Source: Prinsepia uniflora
Lineage: Eukaryota; Streptophyta; Magnoliopsida; Rosales; Rosaceae
Direction: 5' to 3'
NCBI GenBank assembly: GCA_032719365.1
Contig: CM064866.1
Location: 76,240,916 to 76,304,915, forward strand
Length of the DNA: 64,000 nt
Positions 46,098 to 59,009 of the stretch are shown here, piece by piece. Both the position numbers and the translations under genes were made by a program. The notes under the pieces are model-generated. The model did not search any database, was not told the origin of the DNA, and was given only the letters and a program-made list of their open reading frames with translations. How positions within the stretch are numbered: the stretch's first letter is position 1; each line of letters starts with the position of its first letter.

Positions 46098-48320
46098 ATG
46101 ACCGAGGGCAATGAAACCAAGCCTCCAATAACACTTGAGGTTTGTGCTTTACAATTACAGCATTGAACTTTATTTCATTAATTGATTTACCTGACCTTTG
46201 GAATATTTCTTGATGATTTTTCCCCCTTTTGTAATTAAGAATTTTGTCTGATATCTTTTCAATCCCTGCAACAAGCAGGGACAATATATAGCAATGGCAG
46301 TTTGCTGGTTTCTGGGACTTGGTTCACTTGTTGCTTGGAACAGTATGCTCACTATAGGAGATTACTACTATGACTTGTTTCCGGCGGTAAACCTCTAATA
46401 ACCATTATATTTCTGTTTTGTTTGAGATTAAATGAGTGATCTTTATCATTTTAACTTTTAAGCATATGGGTGAGTCTGAAAACTTGTTAAGTTTCAAGGT
46501 TGAGTGTTTATTAGTGTTCAAGTCAGACTGTCATTGCCCTTTTCAATTGCAGGTCAATGAAAAAAGATTAGCGCTTTATTGCTTTTTTTTTTTTTCTCCA
46601 TTTGGGTTGTTCGCAGAAAAGAAAATTGAAGTAAGATTAATTATCTGATGAGATTTTTTTTTTTTTTTGGATAGAGTTATCATCCTTCGCGGGTTCTTAC
46701 TCTTGTTTATCAACCGTTTGCACTTGTAACAATGCTAACTCTAGCATACAATGAAGCAAAAGTCAATACCAGAAAGCGAAATTTAATCGGTTATGCTCTC
46801 TTTTTCCTTAGTACCCTGATGCTGATAGTTGTAAGTAACGCCCGTGCTCCAATTTTGCTATATTATAATCAATGTTCTTATTTTGCATAATCTAATTGCT
46901 TCCGATCAATATGTAATAGGTTGATTTAGCTACGACTGGGAGTGGAGCAATCGGACCGTATATTGGTATATGTGCATGTGTTGCTGGATTTGGGGTTGCA
47001 GATGCTCATGTTCAAGGTGGAATGGTCGGAGACCTATCTTTTATGCGCCCCGAATTCATCCAGGTTTGTCTTTTTCACAGAGCTCTTAAAATATCTGAAC
47101 TTGTGAATGGTCTTTTGATGTTTGCTTCTGCAGTCTTTCTTTGGTGGCTTGGCTGCATCAGGCGCTCTGACCTCTGCCCTGAGGCTGCTAACAAAAGCTG
47201 TCTTTGAGAAATATAATGACGGTCTTCGCAAGGGGGCAAGTATGTGAATTTTCCATACTATAATAAGCTAGACTCTACTTCTTGATCCTTTGACCAACGA
47301 CAATTTCTTGTCTTTTGCAGTAATGTTCCTATCAGTATCCACATTCATCGAGTTTCTATGTTTTTTTCTATATGCAATCTACTTCCCTAGATTGCCTATA
47401 GTAAAGTACTACCGCTCAAAGGCAGCCTCAGAAGGCTCTAAAACTGTAGCGGCCGATCTTGCTGCTGCCGGCGTCAAAACACAAGCAGATATAGAAGTAT
47501 TGTAACTCTCTTTAATCATGTGTTAATGTTTTGCTCACATGTCTAATTCTTACCAATCTCTGTAAAATTTTCACAGATCCCTGATGATGCTAAAGTAGAT
47601 CAAACTCGACTGAGCACCAAGCAATTATTCTGGAAGACCATAGATTATTCACTTGATTTATTTCTCATATATGTTTTAACATTATCAATCTTCCCTGGCT
47701 TCATATTCGAAAACACTGGACACCATCAGTTGGGCTCATGGTAAGTTTCAATCTCTAAGTGTTTCGAATGCTTGTTATCAGAATGTGGCTCATATTCTCA
47801 TCTCTCATCATTCATCAGGTATGCACTTGTTCTGATAGCTATGTACAATGTGTGGGATTTGATATCAAGATACATACCTCTTATCAAATGCCTGAAGATT
47901 GAATCCCGAAAGGGCCTCATGATTGCAATTGGGTCCCGTTTCCTTTTCGTTCCAGCATACTACTTCACTGGAAAGTATGGTGACCAAGGATGGATGATCT
48001 TGCTCACATCAGTCCTCGGATTAACAAATGGCTATCTTACTGTCTGTGTCATGACCGTGGCACCAAAGGGCTACAAGGTATTGCCCAACACTTTCCATAC
48101 CCTGTTCCGAAACTAGGAACTTTTCAATTTTCAAATTTCCAAATTTAACAGTGGTTTCAAATTTTCAATGGTCATGAAGATTAATTGCTTATGTTGTTTG
48201 ATTTTTCAGGGACCGGAGCAAAATGCCATTGGGAATATTCTGGTGCTGGCCCTTTTGTCCGGCATATTTGCAGGTGTTTGTCTTGACTGGCTATGGCTTA
48301 TTGGTAAAGGCCCATTTTAA
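46098..48320 (+). CDS. equilibrative nucleoside transporter, copy B (intact, nine exons)
   Basis: Exons: 46098-46139, 46279-46386, 46675-46830, 46920-47063, 47134-47239, 47321-47496, 47577-47740, 47819-48077 and 48210-48320. All nine match copy A exactly in length, so the product is again 421 residues. I counted about ten changes against copy A: K12T, K18I, A to D in YYDLFPA, A to T in MLTLAYNE, H to N in KYNDG, T to S in YYRSKAA, S to A in KTVAADL, V to I in QADIE, E to D in AKVDQT, and T to S plus P to A in HQLGSWYA. They avoid the conserved glycines and helix signatures, so both proteins should transport nucleosides. The extra Ser at the exon 2/3 join (FPA-S-YHPSR) is shared by both copies. 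Confidence 0.93.
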
Positions 48321-49059
48321 GAAGCTAAAGTTCGAGATTGAAGAAATAAAATTCGCAGGTGTTTGTACTTAAAATTGAACTCTGATTCGGAAGTTAATGC
48401 CTTTCATTCTTGGTTGACTCGACCAAATAGGATTTTAAAATTGCAATTGTATGTAAATATTTAGTTACAGTTTTCAATTCAACCATTAAAATTCGAGTCC
48501 ATCATCTATGAATGATTTTTTTATTATTGACCTTACTTGAATGGAGATGATATATAAGACATGTCAATAAATTATGCCATGTCAAATGAGATCATCTCGG
48601 AGCCTGGATCAGATTTGACCAAAGTCAAGCCCGAATTACATGCTTTTCTCTATATCTCCTCAACCCCTGAGTTTTTATCTTCTCTTTTTTCCCTCTAAAT
48701 TTAAGCATTCTAATTTTTTGGGTTCCCCACTAGTATTTTTAGACAAAAACAGTTAATCAGTAGTTATTTTCACTTTCTGGATAAAATCAGTGTCTTTTAT
48801 AGTTACCATTCAATGAATGCCGGAATAGAACAGAACGTGTATGGAGTTTTTGAAGGAACCTCTCAGGCCATTTTCATCATCTGAGAATCTATATGTATAT
48901 TATCAATAAAAATGTTGCCTTCTTGTTGTAACTTAAGAATGTACCCTGCCTTCTCTTCACTCCAACTCCATTTTCACATAATTACGTGAAGTATTAGTCG
49001 CATTAGTTTCTTACGTTCTAAATTCCATCATTGATCCTAAAAATTAAGTAGCAAAAGAA

Positions 49060-49641
49060 ATGTTGGCTGTGAATAAGATCTTACAGCATCGGGCTTGTTT
49101 AGTTCGGTGTCTACACAAGGACTCAATAATCCCAGTGACATGGGCAAAACCCGAAATTGGATGGACAAAACTAAACTTTGATGGCTCTTCCAAGGCAGGG
49201 AAAGCTAGCATTGGAGGGATATTTAGAAACCACAAGGCAGAGTTTTTACTCGGTTATGCGGAATCCATAGGCAAAGCCAACAGCACGATTGCAGAACTTG
49301 CTGCACTCCAAAGAGGCCTCGAGTTGGTTTTGGAAAATGGGTGGACCGACGTGTGGCTCGAGGGTGATGCAAAGAGTTTGATACAATTCATCGCGCAGAG
49401 GAGGCAGATTCGATGCACAGAAGCACAGAGGCATATCAGTCACATAAACTTGATCATGCCGGAGATTACCAACTGCCGCTTGACTCATGTTTATAGAGAA
49501 GGAAACCGAGCTGCTGATAAATTTGCTAAATTGGGGCATTGTTTTGGAAAGCCTCAGACTTGGGAGCGTGTTCCTCCTGATCAGGTGTTGTCTATCATGC
49601 ATGAAGATGCTGAAGGTAAGATTGTGTTTCGTAAAGGATAA
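49060..49641 (+). CDS. RNase H-like (RVT_3) domain protein, copy B, full length
   Basis: A single-exon frame of 193 residues. The RNase H-like core carries the four acidic positions in order: KLNFDGSSKAGK (Asp), STIAELAAL (Glu), WLEGDAKSLIQF (Asp) and VYREGNRAADKFAKLG (Asp, with the usual N/A/D/A pattern). The N-terminus MLAVNKILQHRACLVRCLHK is short, and the C-terminus ends ...DAEGKIVFRKG. The family occurs in plants both as the tail of LINE-type reverse transcriptases and as free-standing genes. No reverse transcriptase lies upstream, so this is a stand-alone copy, 739 bases after ENT on the same strand. The ATG is the first in frame and is conserved in copy A. It could be an old domesticated retroelement piece. 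Expression is not shown by the sequence. Confidence 0.75.
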   Translation: MLAVNKILQHRACLVRCLHKDSIIPVTWAKPEIGWTKLNFDGSSKAGKASIGGIFRNHKAEFLLGYAESIGKANSTIAELAALQRGLELVLENGWTDVWLEGDAKSLIQFIAQRRQIRCTEAQRHISHINLIMPEITNCRLTHVYREGNRAADKFAKLGHCFGKPQTWERVPPDQVLSIMHEDAEGKIVFRKG

Positions 49642-50060
49642 CTGTTTAATTTGTGCATCGTTGATTCGTTTGTCTTTGTACAAGATAGAACGAAGGCAAG
49701 ATTTATTTTGAGCCGTACGATCATTGATAATGATAATCATTGTAATTATTATATGCATATAACTGAAGCGAAGAACATAGTGACTTAAGCTTGTAATTTG
49801 TGACAATTTGTAAGTGGAATCTTAACGCTGTATCTTAAGCTTGTAAATGGGTTATTGGCATGTTGTTGCTTTTCAACGTTATCCAAGTATCTTTATTGTA
49901 GCTAAAAAATCTACTCATATTCCGTACCAGCTGCAGAAATATTCTCTTCCCTTGGGTATGCGTGTGCCTTATATCTTTAGTAACTTCGACCCTCTTCCAT
50001 TGCATCAAGATTTTAGTTATTTAATAAATTTATAGATTAAAAAATTATCTTAAATTACAT

Positions 50061-50990
50061 CATTCTAAGATTTAGTATAAATACACAGAAAACAGTAATT
50101 TTATTCGTAAGCATACACGTGTATAGTAAAACGCCACTGAATTACACTTTTCATTTGATAGGAGGCTGTTCCCGTTTTGATAGCCACCTATAAGTAACAT
50201 ATGAGTAGGAGTTGAAAAAATCTAAATCTAATATGAAATATGCATGTGAAAACTGGACCTACTTATGACTGGCTAGTTTTAACATAATCAAACGACGACT
50301 AATCTGATCATGAGAGTGTAAGAAAATAAGAAAGAGAGAGGCTTTTGGTCCTTGGGGTTAGAAATTTAGGTCGAGATCGATATGTGCAGTACAAGTGTAC
50401 AGCAATGAGTTGATATGAGTACGATAAACCAGTACAAATAGAGAGATTTGAGTTTATTATAAACTTGAATGGTAGTACAATCGGTCAACCATATTCAATA
50501 CCACCTTGGTGTACTACTACATTAATCTTTAATCTCATCATCTACATTATATATACATATGCATCTGTCATTTTTATTATCATGAGCACTGGAGGTTCCA
50601 GATTGAAGAAACATCATTGAGTGCAGCGTTGATGAATCAAATTGATTCTTTTCATTTTCGATTCCTAATCTTTGTGGAATCAAACCGGAAAAATTTCTTT
50701 AACGCTGCACCCAATTATGTTTCTATTCATTTTGGCAAGAGCTAAAGCTATCCAACATAGTTTTTCGATCTGCTGGCCGGCTTCATTGTGAGCTAGGTAA
50801 AAGCTTTTGTTCAATTTTTGGGTTTGGATATTAATTTTGATTTTTTTAATTATCTGCTCAATTCATACATATCTGACTTGTTCTTGTTAAACCAAGTGGG
50901 TAAGTTTGATGGCATAAACTTTTCCTATCAAATATCTTAATATCAAGTTAGCTGAATTTTGACTTCTTTCGTGTACTCTAACATGTTACT
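50061..50990. other. intergenic DNA after copy B
   Basis: AT-rich with no supported gene. At about 50617-50717 a short foldback has ends GAGTGCAGCGTTGAT and AACGCTGCACCC, possibly a very small MITE. Confidence 0.4.
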
Positions 50991-50992
50991 AT

Positions 50993-51418
50993 GTGTTGAC
51001 ACCATATCTGACCAGACCCACTGGGCCGTATACTTAAAGCCCAGACCCCGCTCAAGGCCCAAAACTACCATACTTACAACAGCCCTAACACCGGGCCCAG
51101 ACCCCGCTGAGTACCGGATGATGACATAGGATGAATTTTGATGTCATCATTTTCAACTTTCCTCATGTGGATTGATGAGGAAGGAGACGACAGTGATGTC
51201 AACTAGGATTGACTTGGAGATCAGATGATTCTTGGTGTCACGTCCAGTGATGTGACAGGTGAGTACCCAGGACGAGACATCACACTCCTACAATCCTGGC
51301 GTACTCTGGAAGCCCCGATGAGGGCTAGAGACGGAATTTTCTCTGGTTTGACACTTCGTGTCAGACGGGATCAGGCGCGTCCCACGTTAATCCCGGGGGA
51401 TTTGGGACGGGTCCTGAC
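50993..51418 (+). mobile_element. chimeric LTR fragment
   Basis: It begins TGTTGACACCATATC, like the LTR at 51575, but ends GGGACGGGTCCTGACA, with AATCCTGGCGTACTCTGGAA before it, like the TGTAACGACCC families. No matching 5-bp repeat flanks it. It looks like a recombinant or a nested insertion followed by a deletion. Confidence 0.5.
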
Positions 51419-51574
51419 AACATTGACATCGGTTTAAAAAAAATCGGATCTCTCTCTTAATTTTCTCATCATTCTCATCTTCAACTGTCCCGTTCTTATT
51501 CAGATCTCAATCGAAATCATCAAAATCTTTCTAAATTCGTTAAGATCCTCCTCTTCAACATTCATATTCCACAT

Positions 51575-51925
51575 TGTTGATACCATATCGACCAACCATG
51601 ATCAGACTTGGAAGACCACTCGGACCAGGCCTGGCTCACTATTAAGGCCCTTCACAGCATGCAAACCTACTTGGAGCAAGCACAAGACCCTCACTACGAT
51701 TTATAAAGGAAGGCCCATGTATAAAGCCCACCTATGTGGCACAAGATCTAACCTAGGAAATTCCTATAAATAGAGAGTCATCCTCCCTCATGTAGAGGTC
51801 TCCATTATCTCTCTAGAGTGAGCTCTCACCTCTCTCTACATCTCATTTTTCCTCTAAAAAACTCTTCAGTCTTCCCATGGTTCAATGTCTAATGTATCAT
51901 GTAATAAACACTATTATGGATAATG
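51575..51925 (+). mobile_element. 5' part of an LTR, cut by insertion
   Basis: It starts TGTTGATACCATATCGACC and carries TATAAATAGAGAG (about 51763) with a pyrimidine-rich leader, as in an LTR promoter. It is interrupted at 51925, after TAATG, by the next element. Confidence 0.55.
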
Positions 51926-53469
51926 TGACAGGACCCGTCCCAACTGGACCTCGATAACCGCGCCCGGTCCTGCTCCCGTCTGACAAGTCAACTGAAGTCC
52001 CGAAACTATCATTCAGCACCTATCAGACAAGGGATAACTGCACTGATTTCCGCTCATGCCTCCGCCTCTCGATCAACCTCGAACATCGTGACACGGTCTG
52101 GAGGGTCATTAAAACAAAAAAGGTGCGAGTGGACAAAAATAATATCATTTAAAACGATTTTGAAACGCATCATTTACCCTCCAGTTTATCAAACCTGCAT
52201 GCATAGGAAAGAAACACATGGACAACAATCACCGGCCTTCCAGCCAAAATACATATGACAACATAATCACCTGGCCACACAGACCAGAACTCGTACTCAA
52301 TACCAGTACGTAATCACAGTAAATCAATCAAACAATCCATCAAGCAATCTGCACCATTCACAAGTGCACAAACAATCACATAATCATATCCGCACTACTC
52401 GTAGGCCATAACCCCAAACATCAGTCGTCTGGGAACACCCCGAGCTTCGGCTATCTGGGAACACATATCACCCCGAGTATCAGCCGTCTGGGAACACCCC
52501 TAGCTTCGGCTGCCTGGGAACAATCACAATCATATCCCCGAGCTTCGGTCGTCTGGGAACAACCCTAGCTTCGACCGTCTGGGCACTCACACTAACAATG
52601 AAAATCATCTCGGGATCTTATCCCAAAACATCTCAATCAAAGCCTTGACTTCAAACCAAGTCAAAATCATTATCAACCGGGACTCAAGCCCAAATATCAT
52701 TTATACGTAAATCCGTAAAATCATATCGAAAACCTTGTAATAAACCAGAAATCATCCTTGACTCACCAATTAAGTCAAAATACTCTTTTGGAAACCTTTT
52801 TGACTCCGGGCCTAGCCCAAAATATCATTTACGTATTTCTCGTAAAACGTACTCGAAATACCGATTAAAATAATCATTAAATCATAAATAATCATCCAAA
52901 CAAATCATAACATCATTGCAAACCAAATCATGCAATCAATCATGTAAAACATTTAACTATGCATGCATATCAATTTATAAAACAAACGTCCACTCACACA
53001 CCGTTCAACTCGCTCGCTTCCCGAGCTGCACGCAGTTCCGTAATTTCCGACACTTGCCAGGAACCTCGAATCCTGTCCAAAATCATTATGCAGGGTTACT
53101 AACAACTCAATTTACCTCATATCAATTCCCCATAAATTTCCGAGAATTTAATATTAATTTAAAACATAACGTAAACCTTCGGACCCTCGAAACATAATCG
53201 AGACGGTGTCCGATTGACTCGAAACCAACACCAAAATAATCGTTATACTGTATAGAGTAAAACACCTGTTGGACACTTTCCCAGAAAACGACCCACGTGC
53301 CCTCACGCGCCGCCGCAAGCGGCTGTGCGTGAAAGCCACGCGCTATGAACAGTGCAGCTACAGTGTCGTCCCTGTTACCCGTTTCCCTGCTATTCGGGTC
53401 TGCAACTCGGTTTGTTTTCTATCAATTTGAACCCAATTCCTCCAGTTCTTTCACTCATTCTCATCTAAT
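51926..53469 (-). mobile_element. LTR of the gag-only element family, minus orientation, first visible part
   Basis: The plus strand starts TGACAGGACCCGTCCCAACT, the reverse of the gag-only element LTR end. Shared features are the inverted pair (52125 and 52988) and the CGTCTGGGAACA repeats (52430-52580). The sequence probably continues at 58507-59009 after the insertion at 53475. Its other end is not visible in the window, because another LTR begins at 59010. Confidence 0.65.
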
Positions 53470-53474
53470 CTACA

Positions 53475-56400
53475 TGTAACGACCCGTCCCGAATTCCAAG
53501 ATTAGATTAGTGACTAATCACGATTAGTGAGGCTAATCCGTGATTAGTAGGGCGAAATCGGACGAACGATGCGAAATGACCGTTTTGCCCTTGGGCGTGG
53601 GCAAAACGTTGACTTTTCGTTCGGGTGGTCAAGTGGACTTTGACCGATGACCGTGACGTAGTTCGTGATGTAATGACCCGTCCCGAATATCGGGATTGAA
53701 TATTAATTAATTATGATTCATAATGACTAATCGGGGATTAGTTGAGTGAAATCAGACGAATTGTGCAAAATGATCGTTTTGCCCCTAGTGTGGGCAAAAT
53801 GTTGACTTTTAGTTCAGACGGTCAAACGGACTTTGACCGATGACTGTGACGTAGTTCAGGATGTCACGAGTTCATAGATAGGTGGCACGTTCGATTCCGA
53901 CATTCGAGGAGAAAGTCATGACGTTCGAAAGTTGAAGGGTATTTTGGTAATTTGGCAAAAAGGGCCCAAATGTTGACTTTTGACCCGGGAAGTCCAATGG
54001 ACGAGGGCCAAGGACCGTTACGTAAGTCTCGTCGATGCGAATTCAACGACAAGCGGCATGCCGAAATCGGAGATTCGACGACGAAATTATGGTCACGGGA
54101 ACAGACTCGATTAACCGAACGAACCGGGATTAAAAAATTATTTTATTATGAACAGTACCCGGTGACTGAACACACTTGGATGAGTGACAAGTGTCACTCA
54201 TCCCTTAAATTCAGGCTTAAACACAGATCCTTGTTTTGGGGAAGACACAATTATGATGTTTTATTAATTAATTAAACTAAATTATAATTAAATCCCCCAT
54301 TAATCCTCTTTGTTCTTCAAACCGTGCACAATTTGGGGGAATCAGAATTGAGAGAATTCAGCTCCCTTCCACTGCCGGTTTTGAGTGAGAATTGTGTGAT
54401 TTGAGGGATTGAATTGAACTCGGAAAACACGAGGGAGTGATTGAGAGCTGAGGAACTGGAATTCGAATTTCAGAAAATTAAGGGGGAAATTCGAATTGGG
54501 AGATTTGAGCCGTGAGGAGTGAAATTGAAGCTCGAGTTGGCTTCCTGAGGTCAGTACGAGTTGATCCAGATCAAACACGAAGAGAATTGAGGCCCAATTG
54601 GCTCTGAACTGGGTCTGGTAACAGTGTGCAAGTTCGAGTTTGAGTCATGGAGTTTGAGCCTTGAATTGATGCAATTGAGTTGGGGAAAGAGTTTACCTGA
54701 GTCCATTGAAGTTTCTGGTTGCATCAATTGAAGGAAATTGTTTGACATTGACGACTTTCAAAGATGAACAGTGTTCGGGATGTTCTTCGAACGATCATCT
54801 TTGATCTTGAGGTTTAAGGTAGGTTTTGGTGAAATTATCATTACAGAACTTTAATTGGACTTAAATAGAAACTAACTGAATGCTCAATTGTTGAAATTGG
54901 TATCGAATTGACAGAAAACAAACCGGGTCTGTTCGCGAGTTAAAGGACCCGTTTTACAGACAAACGGGTGAGGAAGACAGTATTGTAGCAGGCGCGTGAG
55001 TTTCAGGCGCAGCCACTCACGACGGAGCGTGAGGGCTCGTACGGCCTAGTTTCAAGGTGAGGTCAACATGACTTTTGATCCTCTCATTGTAACGAACATT
55101 TTGACGCTGGTTTCGAGGAAATCGGATATCGTTTCGTTAATGTTCCGCGTATCCAAAGTTTTGTTTTACGTTAAAAATACGTATTTAAATTCCGGAAAAA
55201 TTGGAGAAAATTATATGAAGTATTTTGAGATGTTAGTAACCCTCTATAATGATTTTGGACAGGAGTTGTGATTTCCAGAATTTACGGAAAAACGTGCAGC
55301 TCGGAAACGGACCGTTTTGGACGGTAAGTGGACTTTTGTTTTCTAACCGTGATGCATGCATATATGATTTTAAATGCTTTATTATATGATTTTATATGCT
55401 TTGGCATGATTGACGTTTCAATCCGATAATTTCTCGATTTTATGATTATTATATTATTATTTTGGGCACGATTTTCGAGAAATTATGAATTTGGTTAAAA
55501 ATGATGTTTGGACTCGGGTAATGAGTCCGGGATTGAAATTGATTGAAAATAATGTTTGGACTTGGATTATGAGTCGTGGATTGAAAATGATGATGTGACT
55601 CGGGAATGAGTCAAGGGTCAATTTCGTGGATTTACGTGAAAATGGCAACAGAGGTTGCGAACGTATGGATTTGCGTGATAATGATATTTTGGGCGTGAGA
55701 ACCCAAGTGAATAGTGATTTTGACTCGGATTTGGAGTCACTTGTGAATTTGAAATTAATGATTTCTTGTGATTTTATGATTATTTTAACCAATCTTTTGG
55801 GCACGTTTTACGAGGAACGTACAAATGATGTTTTGGGGCTAGGCCCGGAGTCAAAAGGATTTCTAAAATGATATTTGGACTTAGTGGGTAAGTCAATGAT
55901 GATTTCTGGATTATTTTATTATTTTAAAATGTGATTTTAACAGTTTATGAGTAAATGGTATTTTGGGCTTGAGACCCAGTCGGGAATGATCTTGACTTTG
56001 TATGAAGACAAGATTTGATTGAAATATTTTGGGATGTAATTCCCGAGATGGTTTTCATTGTGATTGTGAAATGCCCAGACGGTCGGAGCTTGGGGGGAAT
56101 TACCCAGACGACCGGAGCTTGGGGGATGTGATTGTAGGATCGGGAATTGATCCTATGGTAGTCAGCTTCTCGGAGGTGACTGAGCCTGGATGTACCACTC
56201 GGAGGTGTCTGAGCCTGGGGATGTGTTCACCCAGATGTGACTGAGCCCGAGGGTTGAGCCCAGAGGTGTCTGTTCCCGAGAGAGTGGCTGGATTTTGGCC
56301 TACGCGTAGTGCAGCACTTGTGAGTAGTGCAGTTGATGGTTTGATTGTGCACTTGTGAGTAGTGCAGATGTGATTGTGATAGTTTGTGCACTTGTGAGTA

Positions 56401-58501
56401 GTGCGGATTGATTGGATTGATATATTTATTGTGTACTTGTGATTAGTGCTGATTGATGTTGTTTGTGATGACGTACTGGTATTGAGTACGGGTTTTTGGT
56501 CTTTGTGGCCAAGTGATTATGTTTTCACATGTTTTGTCCTGAGAGCCGGGATTTGATGTTTTATAAAATGAACTGATTTGGTGAACATGAGTTTTACGGA
56601 CCATGGGAAAATATGTTTTGATTTTATCGGTCCATGGTTCATACTTGAATGATTTCATACTATTACTCATGTTTTACGATATGCATGCAAGTTTGTGAAA
56701 ACTGGAGGGTAAGAATGTATTTTGGCAAATGTTTTTATAAGATGTCATTTTTGTCCACTCACACCTTTTCTGTTTTGTGACCCTCCAGGCCGTGGTACGA
56801 CGTTCGGGACTGATCGTGAGGCAGTGGCAGCTGCAGAAATCAACGCAAACATCCCTTGTCTGGCAAGCACTGAAGGGTAGTTTCGGACCTTTAGTTGACT
56901 TGTCGGACGGGAGCAGGATCGGGCACTGGAGGTAGGAGACGATGAACAGTGTTTTCGACCTTCTAGGGCCTGTGAGGACGCGTGGGCCATAATTTGGGAA
57001 AGTGTTCAACATGGGAAATCTTCTATTCGATGTAACGAACATTTTGGGACTGGTTTCGTGTCAATCGGACACCGTCTCGATATGTTTCGGGGCATCAGAA
57101 GGTTTAGGGTCGGTTTAAAAATAGTTAAACGTTCGGGAAAATTACGGGGCTTTGATAGGAGGTTAATAAAGTAGTTAGTAACCTTATATTAAAATTTGGA
57201 CAGGTTTGGGAGTCCCGGTGACGGTGATCGGCTCGGGGAGCCGTATGACACGCAAATCGAGGCGGCAGCTCGGACGGTCTGTGAGTGGACCTTGTTTTTT
57301 AAATTGGTGCATGCATAAATGTTTATTATATGTTTGATTACATGTTTGATGATGCCATGGGTGCATTTTTATGTGGTTACGTATAAGCACGTATTTCGAG
57401 GTTTCGGCCTTATACGGTGCTTATACGGGTCTGTATGTCTTTAATGGTTTAATTGGTTTGGATTTAGATTTCAAAAAGGATAAACTCGGGTATGAAACCC
57501 ATTTGGTTTTGTCTCGGGCATATGACTCAGATATCGGGAACAGTGCCTAGCTGATGTCCTATGTTTGGGCACGAGACCCAGTTACTTTACGGTTTATGAT
57601 TTCGGGTCAGGGACCCTAGGTGGATTTCCAAGTTCATGATGGTTTATGGGAACCGGCATGAACTCTGGAAAGGTCATTGTGGTTCATGACGGTTTATGGG
57701 AACCGGCATGAACCCTGGTTAATGGATGTTATGGATCATGACGGTTCAAGGGAACCAGGCATGAATGTTTATGTTATGTATATATATGTATTCATATGCC
57801 TTCCTTTACTTCTATTATCTCCTCCAGGGAGGGTCGTTGGTCTAGGTGGACCCCAGAGTAGTCACGGAGCACCGACTGAGTGGAATCACCCCCCAATTGG
57901 GTTCCTTACTCTCAGGAAGGCTATGATTACTATTACCTCGGGTAGGGTCAGTGGTCTGCGGACATTGATCTTGACTTTGAGAAGACTCGGATTGAGACCT
58001 GGGTAGCACGCGCGTAACTTTGGAAACCGTAACAGGATTGGTTGTGTGAATTATATGTATATATGATGTATGCTATATGAGATATATGATATGATGTATG
58101 ATGTGCATTTACACAGGTTTTGGGCAGTGGCCCGTATGGTTATTTTCTTATGATTTGGGCAGTGGCCCGTGTACTTGATTTCATTATGGTTTTTTTGGAT
58201 AAATGGTTTTCGAATGCATGCATGCTTCTTAGTGAAGGGTACAAATGTCTTTCTTATAAACTGTTTTTATAAACTCTTGTTTTGTCCACTCACAGCTTTT
58301 AATGTTTTGACTGCCCTTCAGGTTGACATCGAATGTGGACTGTAGCAGAGACCGAGATATCACATACCTCCTCCGGATCCTGGCGTACTCTGATAGCCCG
58401 GGAGGGCAAAGGTCGGAAATATCCCTTATCTGACACTTCGTGTCAGACGGGAGCAGGGTGATCCCGCACTAATCCAGGGGGGATTGGGATGGGTCATGTC
58501 A
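53475..58501 (+). mobile_element. solo LTR with nested LTR, target repeat CTACA
   Basis: It starts TGTAACGACCCGTCCCG and ends GGGATGGGTCATGTCA, with CTACA on both sides (53470-53474 and 58502-58506). Its own sequence is 53475-53668 and about 56927-58501. The inverted pair CTGTGAGTGGAC (57279) and GTCCACTCACAG (58284) is perfect over 12 bases. A GGTTTATGGGAACCGGCATG repeat lies at 57630-57770. Confidence 0.8.
53669..56926 (+). mobile_element. nested LTR related to the gag-only element, 3' end deleted
   Basis: It starts TGTAATGACCCGTCCCG and follows the gag-only element LTR closely, including the TGCACTTGTGAGTAGTGC array, up to GGATCGGGCAC. The last ~40 bases and the facing part of the host LTR are missing. 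The junction reads ...GGGCACTGGAGGTAGGAG. Confidence 0.75.
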
Positions 58502-58506
58502 CTACA

Positions 58507-59009
58507 TCTATGTTTGCTCTGTGACCTCAATAATTCCTCGACTCGACATCAAAACCCGACGGGTTCTAAATCGGGTTCTACCCAAATTCCACACTGTTTC
58601 ATTCAATTGATTGCACAGGAGCTATCTTAGGTCCATTCTAAATACAATTGTGACATCAATTTCAGAGTTCCTTACCTCCAAGTGATCGAACTCAAGCTCC
58701 AACTTTCAAAGAAGTCGCAGGACCTGTTCTTCGTTGAGTCCACCAATTTTCGTTCCAGTTGAGGTGGTTCGCTTCGTTGAACTCCTAGAAGGCTAAATCT
58801 CTCGTCAATTTAATTGAAACCGCCTAAGAATTCAAATTCGATATTTATGTATTTAGGTGGATTTTCAGGTGTTCTCAATACCATTCGATTAGGATTTTCT
58901 TTGTTCCCCTTTCGGTTTTTCTCTCCGAAGCACACTTAATGTTCACTCAATTTCACTTGTTCCCTTGTGTTGCTACTAATTGATCACATGGATCGGTTTG
59001 GGTGTTCTC
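58507..59009 (-). mobile_element. probable continuation of the minus-orientation LTR
   Basis: This lies between the CTACA repeat and the LTR start at 59010. It has no ORF of note and looks like the promoter-proximal part of a related LTR in reverse, but the match is weaker than elsewhere. Confidence 0.4.

Larger units (their letters stand above)
39425..50060 (+). repeat. segmental duplication, copy B
   Basis: This is the colinear partner of copy A. It keeps the same gene order and strand. The region 40530-45600 has no counterpart in copy A and consists of transposons and tandem repeats inserted at one place between two anchors. Confidence 0.85.

Noticed and set aside
49246..49806. 186-codon frame on the minus strand
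   Set aside because: It is antisense to the RNase H-like gene, whose motifs explain the sequence. It is broken in copy A.
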